A stretch of DNA of 64,000 nucleotides from Paenibacillus chondroitinus NBRC 15376. GTDB taxonomy: Bacteria; Bacillota; Bacilli; Paenibacillales; NBRC-103111. Each line of letters starts with the position of its first letter. The stretch's first letter is position 1. Shown here piece by piece: positions 22,819 to 30,908 of the stretch. The position numbers and the translations under genes were made by a program. Below the pieces are notes generated by a model, which saw nothing but the letters and a program-made list of their open reading frames with translations, did not search any database and had not been told where the DNA came from. The stretch spans positions 62,001 through 126,000 of the forward strand of contig NZ_BILW01000018.1 of the NCBI RefSeq assembly GCF_004000765.1, given 5' to 3'.

Positions 22819-24161
22819 TTGGGGATGGTAACGATGACTTCTGTTCCGTTATGCCGATCGCTGGTTATTTGAATTGTGCCATGATGTAAATTGACAATGC
22901 ATTTAGCTATGGCTAGACCTAAGCCTGAACCGCCGGTTTGTCTGCTTCGGGATCGATCTACACGATAGAATCGTTCGAAGACGAAAGGTAATTCTTCTGC
23001 GGGAATGCCTATGCCATCATCAACAATGCGTATACAATGATTTGAATCTGTTTGAGAGAGGAAGATCCGGGTGTGATGGTTCATGTATTTCATCGCATTA
23101 TCCATAATAATGAAGAGGACTTGTTTTATTTGCGGCCGATCTGCTTCCATCATGATGCTGCTTTCGGTGGGGATAAGTATGAATTCTTTGTCGGAGAGTG
23201 GCTGAAGAAGTTGAATGTTCTCTTTACATAGTGTGACAAGATCAAATAAGGACAGCGTTAATTTAGGCTCATGGTCGAGTTCAGCCAATTCAAGCAATTG
23301 ATAAGTAATGTGTTTCATACGCTTGCTCTCGGTATGAACAGCGTTAAGAGCTTCCATACGAAGGTCTATGTTTTCAAAACCCCATCTGCGAATGAGAGAC
23401 GAATAGCCTTCAATAATCGTAAGTGAAGTCTTGAACTCATGTGAGGCATCAGATATAAACTGCCGCTGTTTCTTCATACTTATCTCAATCCGTTCCATCA
23501 AATGATTAAATGTCTCAGATAATTGATAGAGCTCATCCTTTGATTTTCGATTCAAAGGGAGTTTGGTATTCGCAAGACTCGTTTCGATCTCTTTCATCGT
23601 CTGAATCATACGGGATAGCGGTAAGAATAACAGTTTGGACAATAAAAAACTAGCAGATAGAGAGAGCAGCATAGCAGCAAGCGTTACGATGCCAATAATA
23701 CCAACCAATCGGTATAAGCTTTGGTCAAGCTCTATTGGTTCCGTAATGATTTCTAAGGTTCCTATGACTTCTGTTCCTTGGTGAATGGGTGTTCGAACAA
23801 TCATAACGGTCTGTTCATTAAGTTTTTGCGAATAAGTCTCGTGTGTATCGATGTGTTTTGGCGGAATAACGGCTAGTTCGTCATTGTTGGCTGCTTGGTT
23901 TATCACCTTAGAAGAAAGATCAAGTGAGCGAATCATGGAGTGATCGGGTAGATACCTTCTCAATATTCGGTCGTTATCTTCTTGAAGCAATTCCATAGGA
24001 CTTATATGCGTGAGCATTTGGTTAGCCGTAAATTGAAGCGTTTCGAGCTCTTCCTCTTTTTCGTACTGTGCATAAAGATAGTAAATAATGAAGGTAAGCG
24101 GAATTAGGATGCTAATTAACCAAAAGAATGAAAGCAGGGAAGCTTTAGTTTTGATTTTCAT
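22794..24161 (-). CDS. HisKA-type sensor histidine kinase, paralogue of the one at 14634
   Basis: 455 residues. Spans at about residues 8-27 and 140-165 flank the sensor; HAMP; HisKA with His241 in ISDASHEFKTSLTIIEGY; ATPase motifs IIMDNAMKY, DDGIGIPAEE and GSGLGLAIAK. The H-box reads HEFKTSLT instead of the usual HELRTPLT, losing the conserved Pro. The RQF-DASHE...RRWG pattern matches the 14634 kinase. The frame extends to 24296, but GGAGG and the first span fix the start at ATG 24161, five bases after the regulator stop. Confidence 0.88.
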   Translation of the reverse strand: MKIKTKASLLSFFWLISILIPLTFIIYYLYAQYEKEEELETLQFTANQMLTHISPMELLQEDNDRILRRYLPDHSMIRSLDLSSKVINQAANNDELAVIPPKHIDTHETYSQKLNEQTVMIVRTPIHQGTEVIGTLEIITEPIELDQSLYRLVGIIGIVTLAAMLLSLSASFLLSKLLFLPLSRMIQTMKEIETSLANTKLPLNRKSKDELYQLSETFNHLMERIEISMKKQRQFISDASHEFKTSLTIIEGYSSLIRRWGFENIDLRMEALNAVHTESKRMKHITYQLLELAELDHEPKLTLSLFDLVTLCKENIQLLQPLSDKEFILIPTESSIMMEADRPQIKQVLFIIMDNAMKYMNHHTRIFLSQTDSNHCIRIVDDGIGIPAEELPFVFERFYRVDRSRSRQTGGSGLGLAIAKCIVNLHHGTIQITSDRHNGTEVIVTIPKLKTSNPF

Positions 24162-24166
24162 ATCAA

Positions 24167-24865
24167 TTAGACCTCCAAGAGGTACCCAATACCACGGATG
24201 GTTCGAATGTTCGGGTAAGGCGCAAGTAGCTTTTTGCGGACATACCTTATATATACATCCACCAGATTTGAATTCCCAAGGAAATCGTAACCCCATACAT
24301 GGTTCATGATTTGTTCCCGACTAAGGATTTCATTTTGATGTTCGATCAAATAGACGAGAAGTTCAAATTCTTTTGGTGTAAAGTCGATCTTAATGTTATT
24401 CTGTAACACTTCTCTGGAGCGAAGATTCACGTTTGTTCCTTTCACCGTATAAATCAAGGAGTCTTGCTTATTCAGCTCATCATCGGGTTGTTGGAATTGA
24501 TTTTGGCGGCGTATACAAGCGCGAATCCGAGCAAGCAGCTCTTCCAAGTGAAAGGGTTTCGTTATATAATCCTGGCCCCCCAAATCAAGTCCATTTACAA
24601 TATCCGCGGGGGTGTCGCAGGCAGTTACCACAATAATAGGAGTTTCTGAATTCTTCTTGCGAAAGGATTTAATCAGTTCAAAACCGTTGTATACAGGAAG
24701 CAGAATATCTAGAAGAATGAGGTCCCACTTCTCATTTAATGCTTTTCGTAGTCCTTCTGAGCCATCTGAAGCTAGCTCCACAATATACCCGGCATGAGTG
24801 AGTTCTAGTTGGAGCAGCCTTGCTATTTTCTCTTCATCTTCGATGACAAGTAATTTATGTGACAT
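24167..24865 (-). CDS. OmpR-family response regulator, paralogue of the one at 13963
   Basis: 232 residues. Receiver with IEDEEK, phospho-acceptor Asp53 in LLDILLPVYNG and Lys in TKPF; winged-helix end (IDFTPKEFELLVYLIEHQNE, VDVYIRYVRKKL). The ATG at 24865 follows AAAGAGAG; an upstream TTG at 24883 is less likely. It is the first gene of a two-gene minus-strand operon and stands divergent from nothing; the NlpC/P60 gene upstream reads the same way with 130 bases between. Confidence 0.88.
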   Translation of the reverse strand: MSHKLLVIEDEEKIARLLQLELTHAGYIVELASDGSEGLRKALNEKWDLILLDILLPVYNGFELIKSFRKKNSETPIIVVTACDTPADIVNGLDLGGQDYITKPFHLEELLARIRACIRRQNQFQQPDDELNKQDSLIYTVKGTNVNLRSREVLQNNIKIDFTPKEFELLVYLIEHQNEILSREQIMNHVWGYDFLGNSNLVDVYIRYVRKKLLAPYPNIRTIRGIGYLLEV

Positions 24866-24947
24866 GAACAGCTCTCTTTTCAAGGTATTTGAAAGTAATC
24901 GCCTTACATCTTATGTACCTGGAAAGCGGGATGTTCTGCCATAGAAA

Positions 24948-24990
24948 AAAGCCTCCTTCAGTTGGAGAACTGAAAGAGGTCTTCTGAGCT
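24948..24990. terminator. Hairpin between the NlpC/P60 gene and the regulator gene
   Basis: On the plus strand, AAAAAAGCCTCCTTCAGTTGG is followed by CTGAAAGAGGTCTTCT: CCTCNTTCAG pairs with CTGAAAGAGG. On the minus strand the stem is followed by GCTTTTTT, giving a terminator for the NlpC/P60 gene. Confidence 0.65.
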
Positions 24991-24994
24991 TAGC

Positions 24995-25519
24995 TTAGTG
25001 AATCACACGACGGGCTGTTTTGTAATTTTTGCTCCACCAGCCAGAGTTCATATCTGAAATCGTAACACCAGGGCTGCCGTAAGTGTGCAAAACCTTTCCA
25101 TTCCCCATGTAAATACCAACATGATGAATTGGCGAGTAGAAAAAGACTAGATCACCCGGTTGTAGCTGATTTCTAGGAACAAAAGTTCCTACTTGTGACT
25201 GCTGCTTAGAAGAACGGGGAAGATTGATCCCATTTTTGCCATAAACATATTGTGTGAAAGAAGAGCAATCAAAGGAGCTGGTGCTGCCTTTTTGAGTACC
25301 GAATTTATACCTGACACCGATATATTGTTTACCCGTTGTAAGGATACTATTTGCTTTCCCAGATATCGATGTTGATGTTGAAGCTGCTGTTGTAGAAACA
25401 TTGCTTGCAGCATGCGCGGATTGCGGCGCCATCATTAGGTTAGCAGATGCAAATAAGGATACACTAAGTGTAATACCTAATAGCGATTTGCTTAGGCGGT
25501 TCTTTTTCATGTTGTTCAT
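24995..25519 (-). CDS. Secreted NlpC/P60 peptidoglycan endopeptidase
   Basis: 174 residues: signal peptide ending ...APQSAHA, a short Ser/Thr linker, then a complete NlpC/P60 domain with catalytic Cys85 in FDCSSFTQYV, His133 in IHHVGIYMG and His145 in KVLHTYG. These enzymes hydrolyse gamma-D-glutamyl-diamino-acid bonds in wall peptides. No wall-binding repeats (LysM or SH3) are present, so it is the minimal form. AAGGGGGA precedes the ATG. It sits next to envelope-stress regulators, consistent with a wall-remodelling role. Confidence 0.9.
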   Translation of the reverse strand: MNNMKKNRLSKSLLGITLSVSLFASANLMMAPQSAHAASNVSTTAASTSTSISGKANSILTTGKQYIGVRYKFGTQKGSTSSFDCSSFTQYVYGKNGINLPRSSKQQSQVGTFVPRNQLQPGDLVFFYSPIHHVGIYMGNGKVLHTYGSPGVTISDMNSGWWSKNYKTARRVIH

Positions 25520-25725
25520 GATTGGATATCCCCCTTCAGGATCGTGTTTTAGGTTTTCACCTGAGATAACCTTAACATATCCGGTATTCCCTATAGATTA
25601 CCAAACATGCGGGAATGCTAGGTCCAGTGAGGCTTGAAGGACAATTATTAGAAGATCATGAGAATCGGATGAACGGAAATACCTTGACAATCCAAACATA
25701 AGATTCCTTCATGTTTAAAGAATTC

Positions 25726-25753
25726 TCTCATGTGATTTTCACATTCCTATGAT
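25726..25753 (+). promoter_or_regulatory. Possible regulator repeats and -10 box before the DedA gene
   Basis: TCTCAT at 25726 and TTTCAC at 25737 are 11 bases apart, followed by TATGAT at 25748. This resembles the sites at 13826, 16059 and 16841. Confidence 0.35.
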
Positions 25754-25781
25754 AGGATCAATTCGAGGCAGGTGAAGAAAG

Positions 25782-26387
25782 ATGAATCATCATTCAATGA
25801 TCTTGTTAATCACCCATTACGGTTATGCCGGTATTTCTATAGCACTTTTCCTTGGCATTGTTGGCATCCCGTTACCGATCGAGATTATCCTGTTAGGTGC
25901 AGGCTATATAGCCGTTAAGACGAATTTACATGTAGGTGGCATTATCGGCTTCGCTTGGCTAGGAGCGTGTGCTGGAATGACAGTTAATTACCTCCTGGGG
26001 AAAAGTATAGGGCTCGAGCGGATTAGCAAAGTAACCAAGTGGATTAAGCTTTCTGAAAGCAGATTAGAAAATTGGGCAGAGCATTTCAAGAAGCATGGAG
26101 CTATCTTACTATTAGTAGGCTTTTATGTGGCCGGTCTTCGACATGCGGCTCCGTTCATTGCAGGGGCAATAAAATTGCGGTTCACTAAATTTATAAGTAT
26201 CTCGTATTTGGGTGCAATGGCCTGGATTTTAGTTATTGTATTTCTGGGTCAAAAGCTTGGTAAAGCGTGGGATCACATGTTTATGCATTTCCACCATCCT
26301 ATATGGCTGATTGTCGCGGCTGGTGTAGTCGCTCTGGGTTTGTTAGGAATTAAAATGATGGTCCGTCAACAAAAATTGCCCTCTTAA
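25782..26387 (+). CDS. DedA-family membrane protein
   Basis: 201 residues with the DedA/VTT arrangement: a start helix, the re-entrant GIVGIPLPIEIILLGAG segment, GACAGMTVNYLLGKSIG, then GFYVAGLRHAAPFIAGAIKLRFTKF with the conserved Arg, and two more spans. DedA proteins of this type return undecaprenyl phosphate across the membrane (UptA in Bacillus subtilis), though other members have other lipid substrates. GGCAGGTGAAG precedes the ATG. Together with the PAP2 gene it would complete lipid-carrier recycling. The usual GRF motif near the Arg is GFY here. Confidence 0.85.
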   Translation: MNHHSMILLITHYGYAGISIALFLGIVGIPLPIEIILLGAGYIAVKTNLHVGGIIGFAWLGACAGMTVNYLLGKSIGLERISKVTKWIKLSESRLENWAEHFKKHGAILLLVGFYVAGLRHAAPFIAGAIKLRFTKFISISYLGAMAWILVIVFLGQKLGKAWDHMFMHFHHPIWLIVAAGVVALGLLGIKMMVRQQKLPS

Positions 26388-26395
26388 AACGTAAG

Positions 26396-26437
26396 CAGCT
26401 CCAATCCCCCTGTTTAAGAGGATTGGAGCTGTTATAC
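26396..26437. terminator. Hairpin between convergent DedA and YheC/D genes
   Basis: CAGCTCCAATCC pairs perfectly with GGATTGGAGCTG. The T run is short, so strength is uncertain. Confidence 0.6.
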
Positions 26438-26458
26438 GGCTGCTAATGTAACCATAGA

Positions 26459-27223
26459 TTATTTGCGTTTTACACGTAAGAACCGGCCGTTTACTCTCGC
26501 ATAGCGCAGGACTTTGAAGAACATTTTTTTATCTTTTAATTGGTTGAAAATAAAAGGGTCAGGCGCTGTGTTGACTTCCAGCACCCACGGTTTTAAATGT
26601 TTGTCGATTCCAATATCAACACCAATTTCTTTAAATCCGGGATAACTCTTTTGATAGTGCCTTGCAATTCGATACCCTAAATGTCTTAAGCTTTGGATAT
26701 AATCACTTTTCTGCTGATTCTTTAAATGGGAACCAAGTAATAATTCTAAAGGCAGCGGTTTGCCGCTATTATGAAAGTTCGTTACGATCTTGCGAGGATG
26801 AGCAACTCGGCCAATATAACCCGTTGTTTCCCACTTCTTATGAGTGTTCTTTTGAACCATGATACGTGTGTCGAAGATTCGCTTCTGGTGCGTTAAGAGA
26901 TGAATACCTTGCTGTACAAGATAGGATCTGTTTAACTTGGCTTTGCTTAGAGCGGCGAATAAGCTTTGAAACGTCCCAAATGATTTAACTGTTTTGCCAG
27001 CCTGATAACGATATTTATCATATTTCTCTACACGAATAACACCTTGTCCGCAAGAACCATTGATTGGTTTGACATAAACCATTTTATGCTTATTTAGCAT
27101 TTGAAAAAGGTTCGATTGACTGTAGACTCTTGTTTCCGGTACAAATCTGCGAAGTTCCTTGTTTAATAAGAGCACCTTTGTTTTGACCCATTTGCTGCCA
27201 ATTGTTCGAGCTCTATTCACCAT
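26459..27223 (-). CDS. YheC/YheD-family ATP-grasp protein
   Basis: ATP-grasp fold protein of the endospore coat-associated YheC/YheD family. The start region KELRRFVPETRVYSQSNLFQML and MVYVKPINGSCGQGVIRV (ATP-binding Lys and Gly-rich loop) are typical, followed by DTRIMVQKN, IGVDIGIDKHLKPWVLEVNTAPDP (metal-binding Asp/Glu/Asn). ATP-grasp enzymes form carboxylate-amine bonds; the product of this family is unknown. The frame extends to TTG 27268, but AGAGGTG just before ATG 27223 gives the better start; this leaves 254 residues. Confidence 0.8.
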   Translation of the reverse strand: MVNRARTIGSKWVKTKVLLLNKELRRFVPETRVYSQSNLFQMLNKHKMVYVKPINGSCGQGVIRVEKYDKYRYQAGKTVKSFGTFQSLFAALSKAKLNRSYLVQQGIHLLTHQKRIFDTRIMVQKNTHKKWETTGYIGRVAHPRKIVTNFHNSGKPLPLELLLGSHLKNQQKSDYIQSLRHLGYRIARHYQKSYPGFKEIGVDIGIDKHLKPWVLEVNTAPDPFIFNQLKDKKMFFKVLRYARVNGRFLRVKRK

Positions 27224-27341
27224 TTCAGCACCTCTTGTTTTCGATATCATTCGAGTTATCATATTCAAATGAAGTTGAGGGACTTGGAGTAGAGTTTAGT
27301 TCAAAAATTAAATTTCTTTAATTGATAAGGGGGATTAATTC

Positions 27342-27479
27342 ATTAGTGAATTTGAAGATACAACTTACCTGGGCTTTTTCATCGGATCGGTAATTTTAAA
27401 CGAAACTTTAAAACTTATCTTTCAGCGATACAAGGAAAGACGATATGAAGACTCGAAGATATTGGAGGAGTTAAGATGA
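27342..27479 (+). CDS. Possible small membrane protein with ATT start
   Basis: A 45-codon frame with no ATG/GTG/TTG at its beginning but an ATT at 27342, 8 bases after AAGGGGG. It reads ISEFEDTTYLGFFIGSVILN, then a basic end (FQRYKERRYEDSKILEELR), and its stop overlaps the next start as ATGA, the arrangement of translationally coupled genes. It could instead be a 5' leader. Not recognised. Confidence 0.3.
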   Translation: MSEFEDTTYLGFFIGSVILNETLKLIFQRYKERRYEDSKILEELR

Positions 27480-28024
27480 ATTCTCAGCAACATCTAGAAG
27501 TGAAACAAACGTGGATTCCCAAGAAAGAACGCATATGGGTTTTTGGTGCGATGGCAGTGTCCACAATCTATCTAATATGGCAGCTTTGGAGTCTTTTTCA
27601 TTTACCATCAACAACAATACACAGTCGCCTTTTTGAGCGTACATTCAAAGATTATGGCTCCAATGCCCGTATAGCCCTATTCGTGGTCGTATCGAATTAT
27701 ATTTTAGCTTTTATCATTAAACAACGCACTTTGGGGAAATTCGCTCATCTGAAAAAAGGTTTGGTTATGCTGCTTCGTATTGTCAAGAAATATCATGTTA
27801 CAATTGCTATTCTCGCTATCGCACTTATCTTACTCCATACGGTTGCTGTGTTTATGTTTGGTTTTAAATGGGATTTCAACAACATTAGCGGGCTGCTTGC
27901 ATTAATTGTCCTGTTACCGGTACCGATTTCGGGTTTATTCCGCTACAGAAGGCTCGATAAGAAATGGCATTTAAGATGTGGACTAGCGTTTGCTGTGTTA
28001 TTTTTGATTCATGCATTTTTATAG
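27476..28024 (+). CDS. Membrane protein with paired histidines (cytochrome b561/ferric-reductase-like helices)
   Basis: 182 residues with about five spans. Histidines sit at helix ends and centres in the pattern RIVKKYHVTIAILAIALILLH and KKWHLRCGLAFAVLFLIHAFL, spaced as in four-helix b-haem membrane proteins. Haem binding is an inference from that spacing only. GGAGGAG precedes the ATG. No soluble reductase partner is nearby. It stands convergent to the amidohydrolase gene. Confidence 0.5.
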   Translation: MNSQQHLEVKQTWIPKKERIWVFGAMAVSTIYLIWQLWSLFHLPSTTIHSRLFERTFKDYGSNARIALFVVVSNYILAFIIKQRTLGKFAHLKKGLVMLLRIVKKYHVTIAILAIALILLHTVAVFMFGFKWDFNNISGLLALIVLLPVPISGLFRYRRLDKKWHLRCGLAFAVLFLIHAFL

Positions 28025-28064
28025 TGGTTGAAGGTTGTGACAGCAAAGGGCATAGTCTCTGGTT

Positions 28065-29375
28065 CTAACCTAGTTGCCGCAAACCTTTGAACCACACGGA
28101 TTTGATTGATAAGGTATCCGAAATATTAGTGGTCGGATCACCGTGTATGAGAATAAGATCGGCGCGCGCACCTTCGATAATCCGGCCGCGATCATGAAGA
28201 CCAAAGCAACGGGCGGGTTTGGTTGTAGCCGACTGAAGAGCTTCGATCGGAGTGAAACCGGCCATTACCAGAAGCTGCATTTCGTGGTGGACACTGGCCC
28301 CATGAGCAAGGCCACCAAGGTTCGGAACCGGAACCGGCGCGACATCCGTTCCTACAAGAATATCAACTCCAGCACGGTGAAGATCCATCACATTCTTAAA
28401 GCTGTTTTCCATATTGCCTTGCGGGAACGTATTGAAGCTTGAGTTCAAAATATCGATCCAATCCGGATTTAATTTGGCATGAACCCGCGGGTCATTCGCC
28501 AATTCCGAAGCTGGATTTCCGATAATCGATGAATTCAACACCAAACACGGTATAACAAAAGCTCCTGAATTCGCTATGGATTTAACTAATTCGGCCGTGC
28601 TCTCGGGTCTGTCGATAAACACGTGGCCCAAACCGTCGACACCAAAATCGATGGCTGCTTTCGATGAAAGAGCCGTCAAGACATGGGCGATGACCAACTT
28701 ATCGAACTTGTGTGCTTCAGTCACAGCTGTTTTTAGAATCTCATCGCTTAGAACAGGCAGGCCAGGTGCACCCATGACGGTTCCTTCTTCAATCATGATC
28801 TTAATATAGTCGGCCCCATTCTCCACTTGGGTATGCACATGTTTGACCGCTTCTTCAACCGTCGTCACTTGAGGGATTTCATCGTGATCGTGAGCGTATG
28901 CGGCCAACATTGCTTCCCTGTCTTCCTCGGATAACTTCTCTAGTTCCTTCAATATGAATTCAGGTATTTCATCTCCATCCGGCAGTAATTCGTCTGGGTG
29001 TCCACCAGGAGCGGTAATCGCTGTACCAGCAGAACGGACGTCCGCGACGCCATCCACATTTTTTAACTGAATATCGCGTCCTCTTTTAGTAAAATCGCCG
29101 TTCATTTCTAGTTCTGTTGTAACGCCGAATTTTAAGGCATCTTGTAATCCGCCGATGGAGGTATGAACATGTGCATCAATCAGACCAGGTATTAGTGTCA
29201 TATTTTCGCCATCGATAATCGTTGCATCGACTGGAATGTCTCCGCCCACGGAAATAATGGACTCCCCTTTAATGATAATGTGTCTGGGAGCAATAATTTG
29301 ATATCCATCAAAGATTTGTACATTTGTAATCGCCGTAATTTGTTCTAATACAGCATTTTGGTTTACTTTCTCCAT
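28065..29375 (-). CDS. Amidohydrolase family protein (imidazolonepropionase/prolidase-like)
   Basis: Metal-dependent TIM-barrel hydrolase of 436 residues. Metal ligands are visible in order: HVH at residues 69-71 (LIDAHVHTSIGG), the Lys in YIKIMIEEGT, His in KLVIAHVLTA, His in DGLGHVFID, and Asp in ILVGTDVAP. The C-terminus has ATTKPARCFGLHDRGRIIEGARADLIL, the usual end. Relatives cleave cyclic amides or dipeptide-like bonds; the substrate is unknown. Start at ATG 29375 after GGGGAGGAA. It is divergent from a MarR regulator that probably represses it. Confidence 0.82.
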   Translation of the reverse strand: MEKVNQNAVLEQITAITNVQIFDGYQIIAPRHIIIKGESIISVGGDIPVDATIIDGENMTLIPGLIDAHVHTSIGGLQDALKFGVTTELEMNGDFTKRGRDIQLKNVDGVADVRSAGTAITAPGGHPDELLPDGDEIPEFILKELEKLSEEDREAMLAAYAHDHDEIPQVTTVEEAVKHVHTQVENGADYIKIMIEEGTVMGAPGLPVLSDEILKTAVTEAHKFDKLVIAHVLTALSSKAAIDFGVDGLGHVFIDRPESTAELVKSIANSGAFVIPCLVLNSSIIGNPASELANDPRVHAKLNPDWIDILNSSFNTFPQGNMENSFKNVMDLHRAGVDILVGTDVAPVPVPNLGGLAHGASVHHEMQLLVMAGFTPIEALQSATTKPARCFGLHDRGRIIEGARADLILIHGDPTTNISDTLSIKSVWFKGLRQLG

Positions 29376-29418
29376 TTTAATTCCTCCCCATGTGTTTTTT
29401 TGTGACTCGACACTTCGG

Positions 29419-29447
29419 AGTATAACTGTTAGAATTCTAACTGTCAA
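29419..29447 (-). promoter_or_regulatory. Amidohydrolase promoter with palindromic operator in the spacer
   Basis: On the minus strand TTGACA (29447-29442), a 17-base spacer and TATACT (29424-29419). The spacer contains GTTAGAATTCTAAC, a perfect 14-base palindrome, ideally placed for a repressor. Confidence 0.7.
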
Positions 29448-29462
29448 TGTACTAATGTTTAG

Positions 29463-29491
29463 TTGACAATCCTATAGGATCACTGTATATT
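29463..29491 (+). promoter_or_regulatory. marR promoter
   Basis: TTGACA, a 17-base spacer holding the perfect palindrome ATCCTATAGGAT (29469-29480), then TATATT. A degenerate copy of the other operator, ATTAGATTCCTAAC, lies just downstream at 29505-29518. Confidence 0.7.
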
Positions 29492-29545
29492 TTAGCTACT
29501 TACAATTAGATTCCTAACAATTACAGAAGGGGACGATGGACGAGC

Positions 29546-29974
29546 ATGGATTCCCGAAAAGATACGCCTTATATGGATTTGTTTCAGATTATCGGTCTTA
29601 AATTAAAGAAAAGAGCGGATGAGAGTATAAAAGAACTAGGATTAAGTTCTCAACAAGGAAAAGTAATCGATTACATTTATGAGAACCAAAAAAATCAGAT
29701 TATTCAAAAGGACCTTGCAGATCGGTTTCATCTACGCGGGGCAAGCATTACAAGCATGCTTCAAGGGCTAGAGCAAAAAGGGTTCATCGAGCGCAAAATC
29801 CCGGCCAATAATGAACGGCAAAAAAATATATATGTATTACCAAAAGCGGTTGAATTGATTGAAGGCTTTAATGACTCCTTCCAAAAAGTGGAGGATGAAA
29901 TCGTTCAAGCCCTTAGTGACGAAGAGAAGATCATCTTAAAGAAATTACTGATCAGAATTAATGAACGCATATAA
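29546..29974 (+). CDS. MarR-family transcriptional regulator
   Basis: 142 residues with the MarR winged-helix fold: LGLSSQQGKVIDYIYENQ, the recognition region QKDLADRFHLRGASITSMLQGLEQKGFIERK, and the wing ANNERQKNIYVLP. It probably binds the GTTAGAATTCTAAC palindromes in the divergent intergenic region and represses itself and the amidohydrolase gene until an effector binds. Start at ATG 29546, 13 bases after AAGGGG, a rather long spacing. Confidence 0.85.
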   Translation: MDSRKDTPYMDLFQIIGLKLKKRADESIKELGLSSQQGKVIDYIYENQKNQIIQKDLADRFHLRGASITSMLQGLEQKGFIERKIPANNERQKNIYVLPKAVELIEGFNDSFQKVEDEIVQALSDEEKIILKKLLIRINERI

Positions 29975-30079
29975 GGAAGTTTTTGGGCTGGATGCCGCGG
30001 AGGAGCTTAAGGGATGGGGTTGCAAGGGGAATCTATGCCTCAGAGCTTGTAGGCGAAACTTATAATAAGGAAAACATGA

Positions 30080-30108
30080 AATACCGCGCGGTTGCGGTAT
30101 TTTTTTAT
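30080..30108 (+). terminator. Terminator downstream of the MarR gene
   Basis: AATACCGC pairs with GCGGTATT around GCGGTT, followed by seven T. Confidence 0.8.
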
Positions 30109-30149
30109 TTTAAGATAGATATAGATTGCTGTTAAGAGTGTAAAATCGC

Positions 30150-30186
30150 AAAAGAGGCGTTCGGATTAACTGATGCCTCTTTTTAC
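30150..30186. terminator. Terminator downstream of gbsR (bidirectional)
   Basis: AAAAGAGGC pairs with GCCTCTTTT across a 16-base loop; T runs follow on both strands. Confidence 0.65.
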
Positions 30187-30232
30187 TGGTTGACGGAAAA
30201 ACGACGCATAATGAACCTAAATTATGATCATC

Positions 30233-30793
30233 CTAGGGCAGATCTTTAGGTACCAGGTTAAAAATTTCTTCTGTTTCAAAACTGTCAATAAGCCGATCCA
30301 GCCATTTGTAATATCGAATAGCTTCGTCGATTTTATTAATATCTGTTTGCAGAATGCCTTGCAGCGCAGTATCGTCAGGATATTGCTGACTAAGTTGATT
30401 AAGCTCAACTTTTGACTTGCGCAAAGAGCTGAGATTGATTTCTAATGCTTTACGCCACTTCAATGAAAAATAATCGGAGAAAGTTTGGAACCAATCCATT
30501 TCTACTTCATAAAGGTCTTTCCGCGACCCTTTCTCCCAAACTTTATTGACCATTTTCAAATCAACCAGCGTTCGCACGCCAGTGCTCATGCTGGTTTTAC
30601 TCATTTCCATGGCTTCTCTCATCTCATCTAGGGTCATGGGCTTGTTTTGGAAAAAAAGCAATCCATATAGATGGCCGATCGATTGAGTTATGCCATAAAG
30701 TTCCATATTTTTGCCCATAGATTCAATGATGCGTTTACGTGCTTTTTGAATAATCAGCTCTTGTTCGGAGCTTATATTGTTTAGTTGTTCCAT
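30233..30793 (-). CDS. gbsR: GbsR-type transcriptional repressor of glycine betaine genes
   Basis: 186 residues of the GbsR branch of the MarR-like winged helices: IIESMGKNMELYGITQSIGHLYGLLFF, then MTLDEMREAMEMSKTSMSTGVRTLVDLKMVNKVWEKGSRKDLYEVE. GbsR proteins bind choline and control choline oxidation and choline/betaine uptake. Its divergent position next to an opuA-type operon supports the call. The C-terminal helices carry the four-residue wing pattern and ligand domain. Confidence 0.85.
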   Translation of the reverse strand: MEQLNNISSEQELIIQKARKRIIESMGKNMELYGITQSIGHLYGLLFFQNKPMTLDEMREAMEMSKTSMSTGVRTLVDLKMVNKVWEKGSRKDLYEVEMDWFQTFSDYFSLKWRKALEINLSSLRKSKVELNQLSQQYPDDTALQGILQTDINKIDEAIRYYKWLDRLIDSFETEEIFNLVPKDLP

Positions 30794-30908
30794 TCCAAGT
30801 TCACCCTGCCTTTATGTGTACAACGTTATTGTAAGAAACAATTTCGATAAAGTAAAGAAAGTCATTGAATAGGATACTGAAGTATGTAGTAGAATTCAAA
30901 ATGTTTTG

